Shown: positions 8,558-19,088, counted from the stretch's first letter. The stretch is DNA of 58,557 nucleotides from Fuerstiella sp. (GCA_022447185.1 JAKVAY010000058.1:1-58557), one strand, 5' to 3'. Notes: generated from the letters alone by a model not told the origin. Numbers and translations: made by a program.

Positions 8558-11500
8558 ATGAAACTCGATAAAAAAATGCTGCAGCAGCTGCAGATTCTGA
8601 CTCGAGCCGTCTCAGTCTGCGAAGCAGCGCAGATTGATCTCGCAGAACTCCAGACACAACTGACAGACATTCCAGGTGTCAGAAACGAACGTCTGACGAA
8701 TATCCAGCAAGAGGAGACCGTTCAGCTCCGGCAGGAAACCCAAAATATCCAGGCTGTCGCTGAACAGGAACGCGCAACACTGCAGTTTGACCTCCACAGG
8801 CAGGCAGACTCGTTTCGTGCACAAAAAGAACAGGCGTCCGAACTACAAATCAGCAAGATTCGTGAAGAGCTACAGCGCCTGTCTGACCAGGAACAGGATG
8901 AATTGTGGGTCCTGCAGTCGGTACTCGACGATGGTACCGACAGTCCGACCAATCAACTGGAACGCGAGAGAGAAGCGTTCCAAAGCCAAAAACACACTAT
9001 GGAACAACGTTCCAAAGTTCTGGAACAGCAAATCAATCGCACACAGTTGTTTTTGGCCGAGTGCCGTACTCCTGTGCAGATTGAAACACCACCTTCGAAA
9101 TCTTTCAACACTGATGACGCAAACCTCGCAGATGTCATCCGTGAGTCCGGAAACGAATTGCTGGCAGAGGCCGGTCAGCTGGAATCCCAATCACTTCCAT
9201 GGTGGATTCGCGGCACACATTTATGGTTTCTCTCAATGGTACCGGCACTGCTTGTCTTTTTCCCGGTTCTGCTGATCAAGGTACAGCCCGGTAACCTGCT
9301 CAACCCTGATTTGGCTCCTCCAAACTGGCAATGGATACTGGTTGCGGGACTGTGCGGTTTCGCTGCCGCATCCTTTGTTGCCGTGGTCTGCGTGACAATT
9401 GTTCAGAATCGGCTTCGCGCCGGTTTCCAGCGGATGCTGCAAAACTTCAGTAATGCCCGGAGTCTCACAGTTCAATGGGGACAGCGATCACAGCAACGGC
9501 TGCTCAAGATGGAACGTGCTGCGGAAAAATGGACAAAAAACATCGCTCGACAGCGCAAACAAAAAACCGCAATGATCCAGGAACGCATGGCCTCTCAGCG
9601 AACCATTCTGGAAGAAAAGATTGAACGGATTCAACGCGACCTTCAGTCCGTAACTGAACATCATTCCAAACGGCTTCAACAACAGGCGGCAACAGATCTG
9701 CAGCGGATCGATGAACGACAGAGTAACGAACAGCGACAAATCACACGGGAGAATTCGGATCGCATCAAACAACGGCAGGCCGTCTGCGACAATGAACTTG
9801 ATCACAAAGCTCAGAAAACACGAGCTGCAGCAGATCGACTGATTGAACAGTGGAATCAACAACTGTCGGCTGTCCGTCAGCTAACCCAGGACTCCATACA
9901 GACCGGTTCACACGGCCGTCACTGGCCATCGCTGGACGGCACTCGATGGACCGCACCGGAACAAATGCCATCCACGATGTCACCCGGTGACCTGGTGGTC
10001 ACCCTTCCAAAGGCACCGGATTCTGCCGTACATCCATTGACAACGAATCTGTGTGTGGAAATGCCGGCGATTCTGACGTTCCCCGGAGACACCGCGATTC
10101 TGGTGGAACATGATTCTGCCGGACGTGAAGCCGCTCTGAGTTTTTTGCGAACTCAAATCCTGCGACTGCTCACATTAATACCACCCGGCCGCATTCGCCT
10201 GACTCTGATCGATCCAGTGGGTCTGGGCCAGAGTTTCTCCGCAATGATGCATCTGGCCGACTATGATGAACTGCTGATTCATACCCGGATCTGGACTGAC
10301 GAGGCACAGATTCGAAGTCAGCTGCGTAAAACAACAGAACACATGGAGAACGTATTCCAAACGTATCTGCGAAGTGAATTTTCAACGATTGAAGAATACA
10401 ACGAATCTGCAGGTGAAGTGGCGGAACCGTATCACTTTGTTGTCGTTGCTGGTTTTCCACAGGCCTTTTCTGAGGAATCCATCCGTCACCTCTCGTCCAT
10501 CCTGACCAGCGGCCCCAGTTGCGGTGTCCACGCAATGATCGCCTGGAATCCTTCGCTCGCTAGTCCACCAGGATTCGACATCAAGGAACTTCTAACAAGC
10601 CTCGTTGAGTTCCGCGTACAAAACCAAACCGTGATCCCAGCAATGGAGATTCCTAATTCAATCGTATTTGAGGCCGTGCCGGAGCCTGCTGGAGCAGACT
10701 TCGTCAACATCGTGAAAGCAGTAGGCGAGAAGTCGAAAAACGCGCGCCGCGTTGAAGTGAGTTTTCGGCGCATTGCCCCCCGTCCAGATGCCATATGGAA
10801 TCAGAGCACCGCCGAAAGTATCGACCTGCCAATCGGACGGGCCGGCGCTGCGAGACTGCAATACATGAGACTTGGCCGGGGAACATCACAACACGTCCTC
10901 GTGGCCGGAAAAACCGGATCCGGAAAGTCAACTTTTCTGCATATCGTGATCACAAACCTGGCGCTGCACTACAGCCCGACGGAGATCCAGTTTTATCTTA
11001 TCGACTTCAAGAAGGGCGTCGAGTTTCGCACCTACGCTGCCAATCGATTACCACATGCCCGGGTGGTTGCGATAGAGAGTGACCGGGAGTTCGGTTTGAG
11101 CGTTCTGGAACGACTCGACGTGATCCTGCAGGAGCGAGGCGAATTGTTTCGATCACACGGAATTCAGGATGTTCCGTCATTTCGAAAAGAATTTCCCGAT
11201 GAAACGATGCCACGCCTGCTGCTGTTGATTGACGAATTCCAGGAGTTCTTCGTCGCAGAAGATCGTATCGCATCAAGGGCGTCTCTGCTGCTGGATCGCC
11301 TCGTTCGCCAGGGGCGTGCCTTCGGAATTCATGTCATGCTGGGTTCACAGACACTCAGCGGAGCCTACTCACTCGCCCGCAGTACAATGGGCCAGGTGGC
11401 AGTCCGGATCGCTCTGCAGTGCAGCGAGAGCGACGCACATTTGATTCTAAGCGATGACAATGCAGCAGCACGTTTGCTAACACGACCTGGTGAAGCAATT

Positions 11501-12544
11501 TACAACGATGCGAACGGACTTAAGGAAGGTAACCATCCGTTTCAAATTGCCTGGCTGGAAGAAGAGTTTCGCGAGGAAATGATGCGGCAACTCAATGGTC
11601 GCTCAGACGTGTCTGCTACTGAAGCATCGATGATTGTCTTTGAAGGCAATGTCGCTCCCACGGTCGAACAGTGTGGTCCGCTGCAGGTGGCGTTCCGAAC
11701 GGTGCCTGATGCAACACGTGGCAGTTTCGACACGCGCCCGCTCTGGCTGGGTGAACCAGTGGCGATCACCGCACCGATCCATGTCGAATTGCGCAGGGCA
11801 GCAGGACAAAACCTGCTGTTGGTCGGACAGGATGAACTCCTCATCGACCGCATGCTGGGCTTAATCGTACTGAGCGCCTGTGCCGGATCTGACTCCAATG
11901 CAAACGTGACTTTCCTGCACAACAGTCGAAATGATGAATCCATCGAACGTTTCAGACAGTTGGCAAACTCTGGTGCTGCTTCAGGAATGAAATTGCATCA
12001 GGCGGACTCATGCGTCGACGTGATTCAGACAGCTACCAGGGAATTGCGACGACGTGAAGAACTGGCTGACCATACGCAGGCAACCGACGTGCTGCTGATC
12101 ATCCGGGACATCGGTCAATTCCGTGAATTGAGGCGAGAAGACGATGACTTCGGCCTGGGAAATTTCGGGGAACCGAAAGCAGAAACACCGTCGTCGATGT
12201 TCAGCGACGTGATTCGCCGCGGGCCGCTGGTTGGAATTTATGTGGTGGTGTGGGCCGACACGTTCAATAATGCGATGCGCTGGCTGACAAATTCGCTGCT
12301 GAGAGAATTTGAGGAAAGGATCGCACTGCGAATGAATCAGACAGATTCAGCCAGTCTAGTCGATTCACCCGTCGCTGCCGGCCTGGGCCCCGGCCGGGCA
12401 TTGTTATATCGGGACCAAACGGGCGCGGTGGAAAAATTCCGACCGTTTGCCTGGCCAACCGAATCGTGGCTGAAGCAGGTGGTCAACTGGCGTTCCCGCG
12501 ATTCCGAATCAGGAATGAATATCGATTCGCTGAAGATCGAGTAG
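8558..12544 (+). CDS. FtsK/SpoIIIE (EssC/EccC-like) membrane ATPase with long coiled coils
   Basis: About 1,328 residues. Order: N-terminal Gln/Glu-rich coiled coil (~1-215); two membrane helices (~219-242 and ~258-283); a second charged coiled coil (~290-450); an ATPase-fold domain without a P-loop (~490-690); an FtsK domain with Walker A AGKTGSGKST (~residue 783) and Walker B LLLLIDEFQEFF (~890); and a third domain (~1060-1290) with VGQDE where a P-loop would be. This multi-ATPase plan is that of the EssC/EccC motor of type VII secretion, not of a chromosome translocase (no gamma domain). No FHA domain is seen. Start: ATG 8558, not the TTG at 8552. With the WXG100-like genes just upstream it probably powers export of those proteins. 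Confidence 0.87.
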   Translation: MKLDKKMLQQLQILTRAVSVCEAAQIDLAELQTQLTDIPGVRNERLTNIQQEETVQLRQETQNIQAVAEQERATLQFDLHRQADSFRAQKEQASELQISKIREELQRLSDQEQDELWVLQSVLDDGTDSPTNQLEREREAFQSQKHTMEQRSKVLEQQINRTQLFLAECRTPVQIETPPSKSFNTDDANLADVIRESGNELLAEAGQLESQSLPWWIRGTHLWFLSMVPALLVFFPVLLIKVQPGNLLNPDLAPPNWQWILVAGLCGFAAASFVAVVCVTIVQNRLRAGFQRMLQNFSNARSLTVQWGQRSQQRLLKMERAAEKWTKNIARQRKQKTAMIQERMASQRTILEEKIERIQRDLQSVTEHHSKRLQQQAATDLQRIDERQSNEQRQITRENSDRIKQRQAVCDNELDHKAQKTRAAADRLIEQWNQQLSAVRQLTQDSIQTGSHGRHWPSLDGTRWTAPEQMPSTMSPGDLVVTLPKAPDSAVHPLTTNLCVEMPAILTFPGDTAILVEHDSAGREAALSFLRTQILRLLTLIPPGRIRLTLIDPVGLGQSFSAMMHLADYDELLIHTRIWTDEAQIRSQLRKTTEHMENVFQTYLRSEFSTIEEYNESAGEVAEPYHFVVVAGFPQAFSEESIRHLSSILTSGPSCGVHAMIAWNPSLASPPGFDIKELLTSLVEFRVQNQTVIPAMEIPNSIVFEAVPEPAGADFVNIVKAVGEKSKNARRVEVSFRRIAPRPDAIWNQSTAESIDLPIGRAGAARLQYMRLGRGTSQHVLVAGKTGSGKSTFLHIVITNLALHYSPTEIQFYLIDFKKGVEFRTYAANRLPHARVVAIESDREFGLSVLERLDVILQERGELFRSHGIQDVPSFRKEFPDETMPRLLLLIDEFQEFFVAEDRIASRASLLLDRLVRQGRAFGIHVMLGSQTLSGAYSLARSTMGQVAVRIALQCSESDAHLILSDDNAAARLLTRPGEAIYNDANGLKEGNHPFQIAWLEEEFREEMMRQLNGRSDVSATEASMIVFEGNVAPTVEQCGPLQVAFRTVPDATRGSFDTRPLWLGEPVAITAPIHVELRRAAGQNLLLVGQDELLIDRMLGLIVLSACAGSDSNANVTFLHNSRNDESIERFRQLANSGAASGMKLHQADSCVDVIQTATRELRRREELADHTQATDVLLIIRDIGQFRELRREDDDFGLGNFGEPKAETPSSMFSDVIRRGPLVGIYVVVWADTFNNAMRWLTNSLLREFEERIALRMNQTDSASLVDSPVAAGLGPGRALLYRDQTGAVEKFRPFAWPTESWLKQVVNWRSRDSESGMNIDSLKIE

Positions 12545-12581
12545 CAATTTCACGTTCGAACCGGATTGTCGTATCCGCTGG

Positions 12582-12612
12582 TCCGTCTGGACAAACTCTA
12601 AAACCAGACGGA
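12582..12612. repeat. Perfect 9-bp inverted repeat after the ATPase gene
   Basis: TCCGTCTGG (12582-12590) and CCAGACGGA (12604-12612) are exact reverse complements around a 13-base loop, 38 bases after the ATPase stop. No T-run follows, so it could be a Rho-type or processing hairpin that ends the ESX-like transcript, or an operator. The remaining bases to 12836 hold no recognised gene. Confidence 0.5.
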
Positions 12613-12836
12613 ACTGATATCTCACTGCGGCGCCGGAGTCATCGGCCGGGTTGAGTGCCGATCTGGCTGAAAATTCTCACAATTGGACACATCGCAAAAT
12701 ACGTCCGGCAGCTCAATTCGGCTATGTTTTTAAAGGCCGACTCCCGCCCCCCATTGCAACTCTGTCAATGCCCCGTCAGAATTCCTCGCCTTAATAATGT
12801 CTTAACAAAACTCAGTAGTACGACGGTGGTAGTTCG

Positions 12837-14519
12837 GTGGACATAACGCAACTTTTCAAATTGACCTGTGAACTGGTCGGCGGGCTGGGACTGTTTCTCC
12901 TCGGCATGAAAAACATGTCCGATGGAATGCAGGCTGTTGCGGGTACCAGTCTGCGACGCATGATCAGCGCCGTAACCAATAACCGCATTTTAGCCACGGT
13001 TGTCGGCGTGGTTGTCACATGTGTGGTTCAGTCCAGTTCAATCACAACTGTGATGGTGGTGGGATTCGTCAACAGTGGATTGATGCAACTGACCCAGGCG
13101 GTTGGGGTCATCATGGGTGCTAATATCGGAACCACGATCACCGGGTGGATTCTTGTCCTGAAAATCGGCAAATACGGTTTGCCGATTCTTGGTGCTTCAG
13201 CCTTCGTAAATCTGTTTGCAAAAAGTGATCGCTGGCGCTACTGGGCAATGGCCCTGATGGGCGTCGGAATGGTGTTCTTTGGCCTGGAACTCATGAAGGA
13301 AGCCTGCACAATTATCAGAGAAACGCCGGACTTCAAGGACTGGTTCCAGAGGTTTCAGGCCAACAGTTATATTGGTGTCCTGCAATGTGCGTTCGCCGGA
13401 TGTGCGCTCACAACGCTGGTGCAGTCCTCCTCTGCCACACTTGCGATCACCATCTCACTCGCGACTCAGGGAGTCATCTCCTACGAAACAGCTGCTGCTC
13501 TGGTCCTTGGTGAGAATATCGGCACAACAATTACGGCCTTGCTCGCGTCTCTCGGCGCAACAACGAATGCACGTCGTGCCGCCTATTTTCACGTGATTTT
13601 TAACCTGATCGGGGTCCTGTGGATCACGTTGATCTTCCAGTGGTATATTCAATTGATTCAGACAATCATCGATATTGATGTGAACGAGCTGATTCTGAAA
13701 AACGGTGATGATACCTATCCGAACCGCACGGCGGCGATTGCAGCAACTCACAGCGTATTCAATATCGCAAATACAATCCTGTTCCTGCCGATTGCTCCGC
13801 TTCTCGTAAGATTTTTGACGTGGATCGTTCCCTCAAAAGAATTTAAGGAAAAACCACGCCTGACGGATCTCGACATTCGCATGCTCGAAACTCCACTACT
13901 GGCGATTGAGCAGTCGCGGCGTGAGATTGAAAAGATGGGGATCGGATGCAGCCGTATGCTCGAATGGCTCCAGAAACTGCGGCAGCAGAACGATCCGGAC
14001 AAGACAATGGCAGATCGACTCCGTCACCGAGAACAGGTGCTCGACTCAATTCAGGATGAAGTGACTGAGTTCGTCACCAACCTGCTGTCGGCCAATATCC
14101 CACATGCTGTCGCTGAAGAAGCTCGTGGCCAGCTGCGAATGGCTGATGAATATGAATCCATCAGTGACTACATTGCTGATCTGGATGAGTTTGATCAAAA
14201 GCTGCGTCGTAACGGGCATCGGTTCAGCGAGAAACAGCGCACCTCGCTTAATCAACTCAATGTCCAACTGTCCGACTACGTGAACGCAGTCAATGAAGCG
14301 ATGATTCAGGAAAATCGCAATGTGCTGACAAAAACAGAGAATATGGCCAAACGGATTCGAACCGAAATCAAACAGCTTCGACGAGGTCACCTCGATGAGC
14401 TATCAGTGGGAACGACTGCCCCGGTTGTCAGCGTTGCGTTTCTGGCAACACTGAATGCGTACTCACGAGTGGCCGACCATTCCTACAACATTGTAGAAAT
14501 TGTGTCCGGCCAAAAATAA
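12837..14519 (+). CDS. Na+/phosphate symporter (PNaS family) with PhoU-like C-terminus
   Basis: A 560-residue NptA/YjbB-type sodium-phosphate cotransporter. The two inverted repeats each carry the QSSS signature: VVQSSSITTV (~residue 62) and LVQSSSATLA (~194). Each is followed by a GxNIGTT motif (GANIGTTITG and GENIGTTITAL). About eight membrane helices fill residues 1-335. Residues ~350-560 are a soluble helical PhoU-like domain, common in this family and thought to regulate transport. The GTG start at 12837 leads directly into ELVGGLGLFLLGMKNMSDG, the family's usual beginning; the next ATG would cut into the first helix. It could import phosphate or, as YjbB does, work in phosphate export. 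No Pho box was identified. Confidence 0.9.
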   Translation: MDITQLFKLTCELVGGLGLFLLGMKNMSDGMQAVAGTSLRRMISAVTNNRILATVVGVVVTCVVQSSSITTVMVVGFVNSGLMQLTQAVGVIMGANIGTTITGWILVLKIGKYGLPILGASAFVNLFAKSDRWRYWAMALMGVGMVFFGLELMKEACTIIRETPDFKDWFQRFQANSYIGVLQCAFAGCALTTLVQSSSATLAITISLATQGVISYETAAALVLGENIGTTITALLASLGATTNARRAAYFHVIFNLIGVLWITLIFQWYIQLIQTIIDIDVNELILKNGDDTYPNRTAAIAATHSVFNIANTILFLPIAPLLVRFLTWIVPSKEFKEKPRLTDLDIRMLETPLLAIEQSRREIEKMGIGCSRMLEWLQKLRQQNDPDKTMADRLRHREQVLDSIQDEVTEFVTNLLSANIPHAVAEEARGQLRMADEYESISDYIADLDEFDQKLRRNGHRFSEKQRTSLNQLNVQLSDYVNAVNEAMIQENRNVLTKTENMAKRIRTEIKQLRRGHLDELSVGTTAPVVSVAFLATLNAYSRVADHSYNIVEIVSGQK

Positions 14520-14801
14520 TCAAACACCGTTCAATCAGCGAATCTGATCGAACAGACTCCGCTGTCTGTATGACTTGATCAATGTTTGATCACCCTCGGA
14601 GACATCGACCGGCTGCACACACTCCGGTTGATTGTTCGCTTCCATAAAGTGCATGTCTTAACGCGACGGCAGTCGTCGTGTATGCTGACCGACAAACGAA
14701 CAGCGTGTGAGTAATCGGACCAAATCAGCAACATAATTCTGACGGATTAAACTCTGTGTGTTCCTCCGGCTCAGGTCGCGAACAACCAGCAGGACATCTC
14801 A

Positions 14802-15380
14802 ATGGCTACTGAAGAAAACTCAAAGAAACAAGTCGCTATACTGGGCGGTGGTTGTTTTTGGTGTACCGAAGCCGTTTTTTTACGACTGCGGGGCGTCAGC
14901 AAAGTAACGTCCGGTTACACCGGCGGAACCGTCCCCAATCCAACTTATGAACAAATTTGCAGGGGTGACACAGGACACGCAGAAGTGATTCGAATCGAAT
15001 TCGATCCACATATCGTTTCGTTTGAACAGATTCTGGACGTGTTCTTTCACACCCATGATCCCACAACGCTCAACCGCCAGGGAGCTGACCGGGGAACACA
15101 GTATCGATCGGTCGTCTTCTTCAACAGCAGCAAACAGAAGGACACGGCAGCCAAAATCATCAACAAGCTTGATGACTCGGCAGAATTCCGCGATCCGATC
15201 GTCACGACGCTCGAAGAACTGAAGGAGTTCTATTCCGCCGAAGACTATCACCAGAACTACTACAACCTCAATCCGAATCAGGGATACTGCCGAGTCGTCA
15301 TCGATCCGAAGATGCACAAATTTCAGAAGCGCTACAGCAAAATGCTTAAGCCCGAAAAATCAGAACCTGAAAAGCAGTAG
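14802..15380 (+). CDS. msrA: Peptide methionine-S-sulfoxide reductase MsrA
   Basis: A 192-residue MsrA. The active site GGGCFWC is at residues 15-21, with catalytic C18. Other family marks are GYTGG, GHAEV and a resolving Cys in GYCRVVI (~163). It reduces methionine-S-sulfoxide in proteins and free form, using thioredoxin. No signal peptide is visible, so it is cytoplasmic. ATG 14802 has AGGA 7 bases upstream. The site has Cys, not the selenocysteine known in some MsrA proteins. No MsrB partner is adjacent. It converges with the AsmA-like gene. Confidence 0.95.
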   Translation: MATEENSKKQVAILGGGCFWCTEAVFLRLRGVSKVTSGYTGGTVPNPTYEQICRGDTGHAEVIRIEFDPHIVSFEQILDVFFHTHDPTTLNRQGADRGTQYRSVVFFNSSKQKDTAAKIINKLDDSAEFRDPIVTTLEELKEFYSAEDYHQNYYNLNPNQGYCRVVIDPKMHKFQKRYSKMLKPEKSEPEKQ

Positions 15381-15502
15381 TTCTCACGGCAAACTAAGTC
15401 GAACATCTCATTCGCATCGCCCTGATTCTGCATGATCTGAGTCAGACAAAATTGTCGTCAATGTAATTGGGACAACACATTCATCTGTCCTGGACAACGT
15501 AA

Positions 15503-15564
15503 CTTTTTCGGTTTGTCGGAGCAACACTGAGTATCCCGAAAAAGGGGTCAGGCAACCGACCAAA
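15503..15564. repeat. Inverted repeat between convergent genes
   Basis: CTTTTTCGG (15503-15511) and CCGAAAAAG (15556-15564) are reverse complements separated by 44 bases, midway between the convergent ends of msrA and the AsmA-like gene. It could serve as a bidirectional transcription end, but the loop is long, so this is tentative. Confidence 0.3.
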
Positions 15565-15646
15565 GGATGTCGCCACGTCGACGATCAGCATTTCGCCATG
15601 GAACCTGGCTCTCTTCCCTTCTTGAACCATGAATCGTCAGAGACCG

Positions 15647-18600
15647 TTACCGCCGAAATGGAAACGGGCCAAATGTCATTGGACTGCCGGCAAACGGTAA
15701 GACCCTTGGTACACTCAATCTTGGCACATTGCCTGGAACGGGGTTGAATGCATTGAGAAACTGGCGGACGGAATCATCCAGCTGCGCTGTCGGGTCCAGC
15801 GTCGCCCAGGGACGTTCCGTCGTGCCGCGCACGGTCACTTTCGCCCATTGTGTCGCAACATTACCCACCAGATTGCTGAAGAGATTTCCCAACGGCAGCG
15901 ATGACCGCCTAAGTCTGGCGGGACGCGAATAGAAGTCGAGCCACACGTCACCTCCAAATCCGACACTGCCACGACCACGCAGCGCTATCGATTCACCGAC
16001 CAGATCAATGCGTTTGAATTGAAACTGTTTCTCCCCAACATCAAATGCCAGCATTGCATAGTCGAATGCAGTTGGACTGCCGGGTGTGAAGCTGGTAAAC
16101 GTCTGAAGCAGTTTGAGAATAACAGGCAGGTCGTACAGCGCGGCGGGACTGATTTCCAGCTGACCGCTGCCCTTCATATCTTCGGCGGAATCCCCATCGC
16201 CCTTCAATGCCAGCCATGCAGCAACTTTGCCCTGCAACTGACCTGCCCGATCCAGATTTTCACTGGCAAAAGCCTGCAGCGATGCGTCCCGGATCTCTGC
16301 GAACAGGACATAGCCACTGCCTGGGCGACTGTCGACGAGGGCATCCATGAACAATGTACCACCGTAGGCCTCCGCTGTGATCCGTTCCTCACGATCCGCC
16401 TGCGACAGCCGTCCTGACTGAAGTACATCCTCGTTGCCAAGTACCAGTCGGGCATCTGCGATGGAGTAGGGACCGTGAATTCGTGTCAATGGCATATCGA
16501 GAACGCGGGTCGTTTCCATACGAATCGTACCATGATTCTCCAGGTGCATTCCGTCCCATGTTCCTGATGCCGTCAGACTTCCAGACACGTCCGTCAGATC
16601 GAGACCGGCACTCAATGCGCAGTCATGGAGGTGCAGATTCATATTCCATGCTGCCGTGACCCCGATGTCCGGTTGCCAGCTACCTTGAAAATCCAGTTCG
16701 GAGTCGTTGATCGAGATTCGGCCCTCCCGATTAAGGCGGGTCAGAATCTCTTCCCAGGAATCCGGCAATGCGGCTCGTAACTCATCATCGGGCGATAACT
16801 GTTTGGCAGTCAGATGGTCCAGATGAACCTGCCAGTTTCCTTCCGTGTCCGTCTTCGCCCATCCAGTAGCGACAATCGGAGCACCGTCGTGACTCGCTTT
16901 GAACGAATGAATATCGCAGTAACGCACACCGCTGAACCGAGGATCGTTAGGATCGAAACTGACAATGGCTTCTTCCACATCCATGTCATACGGGAATGGC
17001 CGGGGACGAATTCTCGCATTGTAAATTCGGACGGGAGAATCGGCCGGGAAATGGACAACTGCCCGCTGTCCGGGCGCAGCTGTCCAGTGGATCACTGCTT
17101 TAAGATCGCAAAGTCCCGATGGATCCAGCATCTGCCAAAGCTTCTGCTGAGGTTCCGGCAGAGCGTTGTAAAGGTCGGAATTCAGAGATAACAGTTCTGC
17201 CCCGACTGTCAGTTCCAGTACGCCGGGCTTTGGAAGTCCGGTGAACTGTCCGAAACCCACGATCTTTGTATCAGCATGGTTTCCCTGAAGATCATTGAAT
17301 TCCCAATGCGCATTCCGAGAGTCAAATCTGACGTGCCCGTGGAGTTTTTGAATCTGAAACGGAAATGCGGAAAACCGCACGGATCCTTCGTCAACGCGTC
17401 CATCGATTCTCATTCGAGTTTTCTTCCCGAGTCCCTCGGGCCTGTCGAAATACAATCGACCAGTCGCTTTTCCGGTGAGGTTCAGTGATTCGATCACCCT
17501 CCTCACCTTCGGTTCCAATGCCGCACGAAAACGTCCGTTCAGATGAAAATCAGCCACATCCAGCTCGAAATGGGATCTCACTGTGGGTCCCGGGTTCTCC
17601 CACCAGCCAGTCGCCTTCCATGGATGTCCACCGGCAATTCCGATTGCCTCCGACACACCAATAACGATTTTCCCATTCGTTTGAGTCAGAGGTACCTGAA
17701 AAAGTTTTGCCTGAATGTCTGTGAGCGGATATTGGAAGCGATGATGCAGCAACCGACCCTGAGTGACCGTCGCTTCCAAATCATGGAAAACCCATTTCCC
17801 GTCCTTGCCCTGTACCAGCTGACCATTTCCAGAGATCAGAAGATCAGGCTGAAAATGGTCGAATAACCTTTGCAGCGTCGGGGGACACACTGGTTTTAAA
17901 TCGGGACTCACGCGAAAATTGGCAATCTCAAATGATCCCGACGGAGGCGGCGCTCTATGCTCGGTGCTCAGTCTAAACCTGCCACTAAGCCGAGCCCCTT
18001 CGCAGCGCGACTGATGTACTCGCAGGATGACCTGTTCGTTGCTTGCAAAAAATTCTGCCTGTATCTCCGTCAGTCGAGGGGACAATCCGGGGACGGACAC
18101 CTGTCCGTCCCTGATATCCACCAGCAGGCGAAATACAGGAACCTTGTCTGTGGGTTGCTGCCCAATGTCAAAGTCAACATCCATCCGCCCCTGGAATCGC
18201 GGAGCGGTCGTAACATCCCGTCCAGCCAGCATGACCGAATCCTGGTCGTTTGCAGCAGACTGCGGCTGAAGCAACAAATCCTGGAACTGATGATCCAGCC
18301 GTTGAAATTCACTGCGCGCCCGAGGACTCGTATTTTGCACCAGCTCAAGTAAATTCTGGTCCGCAGAAATATCATCCAGTTTTCCGCCAATCGACCATGC
18401 CCCTGTGACAAGATCGCAGGTACCGGAGAGCTTGAGTTCGAGCGTTTCAGCCAGTTCCACCGTTCCCGTCAGATCCAGACTGGTCGCTGACGCAGGAACC
18501 GCCTGAAGATGCGAACTCGCCAACAGCAAACGAGCTGACGGAATGTCATTGCCATGATTCAGATGCAGCTGGACACGCAACTGACGAATGTCAATCTGTG

Positions 18601-19027
18601 GCAGCAAGCTGTCACCCGACGACAGTGGATTAAATTCGTATTCCTGCCAGTTCCAGCGACCATCTTCGTGGCGCACCATCAGCACGTCCGCCCCGTCGAC
18701 CTGTACTGACCTCACCATGACTCGCTGATGATCCAGCAACATCTGAGAATCAATCCGGACAGAAATGTTCCTCGCTCGCAGCAGCGGCTGATCACGTTCT
18801 CGATCACGCAACTCGATGTCGCTGAGTGTCAACCGGTGGACACCGTCCAGACGCACGTCGCCAAGGATCAGCTGTAGTTCGGGAGCCAGTTCACTGAATC
18901 GAGCCTGCAGTTGCGATTCAATCAGATCGTAACGTTGATTCCAATAATGGATCCCCACTCCGCCAGCGACAACCGTCGCTCCCAGACCGATCAGCAACAT
19001 CCATCTGACCACGGGTTGAAACTTCAT
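15647..19027 (-). CDS. Large AsmA-like inner-membrane-anchored protein
   Basis: 1,126 residues with one N-terminal membrane helix (WMLLIGLGATVVAGGVGIHYW, ~residues 9-29), followed by an extended beta-rich body. The N-terminal part has the AsmA pattern (VRLDGVHRLTLSDIELRDRE, ISVRIDSQML). The C-terminal ~200 residues have the AsmA-like C-terminal pattern: LQGKVAAWLALKG, GSGQLEIS, LVGESIALRGRGSVGF. Such proteins (AsmA, YhdP, TamB relatives) are proposed to bridge the periplasm and move phospholipids to the outer membrane. A role in envelope lipid transport is therefore likely. It is the last gene of a probable hpt-GT39-asmA operon, 61 bases after the GT39-like gene. Confidence 0.82.
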   Translation of the reverse strand: MKFQPVVRWMLLIGLGATVVAGGVGIHYWNQRYDLIESQLQARFSELAPELQLILGDVRLDGVHRLTLSDIELRDRERDQPLLRARNISVRIDSQMLLDHQRVMVRSVQVDGADVLMVRHEDGRWNWQEYEFNPLSSGDSLLPQIDIRQLRVQLHLNHGNDIPSARLLLASSHLQAVPASATSLDLTGTVELAETLELKLSGTCDLVTGAWSIGGKLDDISADQNLLELVQNTSPRARSEFQRLDHQFQDLLLQPQSAANDQDSVMLAGRDVTTAPRFQGRMDVDFDIGQQPTDKVPVFRLLVDIRDGQVSVPGLSPRLTEIQAEFFASNEQVILRVHQSRCEGARLSGRFRLSTEHRAPPPSGSFEIANFRVSPDLKPVCPPTLQRLFDHFQPDLLISGNGQLVQGKDGKWVFHDLEATVTQGRLLHHRFQYPLTDIQAKLFQVPLTQTNGKIVIGVSEAIGIAGGHPWKATGWWENPGPTVRSHFELDVADFHLNGRFRAALEPKVRRVIESLNLTGKATGRLYFDRPEGLGKKTRMRIDGRVDEGSVRFSAFPFQIQKLHGHVRFDSRNAHWEFNDLQGNHADTKIVGFGQFTGLPKPGVLELTVGAELLSLNSDLYNALPEPQQKLWQMLDPSGLCDLKAVIHWTAAPGQRAVVHFPADSPVRIYNARIRPRPFPYDMDVEEAIVSFDPNDPRFSGVRYCDIHSFKASHDGAPIVATGWAKTDTEGNWQVHLDHLTAKQLSPDDELRAALPDSWEEILTRLNREGRISINDSELDFQGSWQPDIGVTAAWNMNLHLHDCALSAGLDLTDVSGSLTASGTWDGMHLENHGTIRMETTRVLDMPLTRIHGPYSIADARLVLGNEDVLQSGRLSQADREERITAEAYGGTLFMDALVDSRPGSGYVLFAEIRDASLQAFASENLDRAGQLQGKVAAWLALKGDGDSAEDMKGSGQLEISPAALYDLPVILKLLQTFTSFTPGSPTAFDYAMLAFDVGEKQFQFKRIDLVGESIALRGRGSVGFGGDVWLDFYSRPARLRRSSLPLGNLFSNLVGNVATQWAKVTVRGTTERPWATLDPTAQLDDSVRQFLNAFNPVPGNVPRLSVPRVLPFAGSPMTFGPFPFRR

Positions 19028-19088
19028 GCTTCCATGCGGAATTCAGATCGTGATTACCTGAATCGAAGATCCTCGGCCTGGAAAAAAC

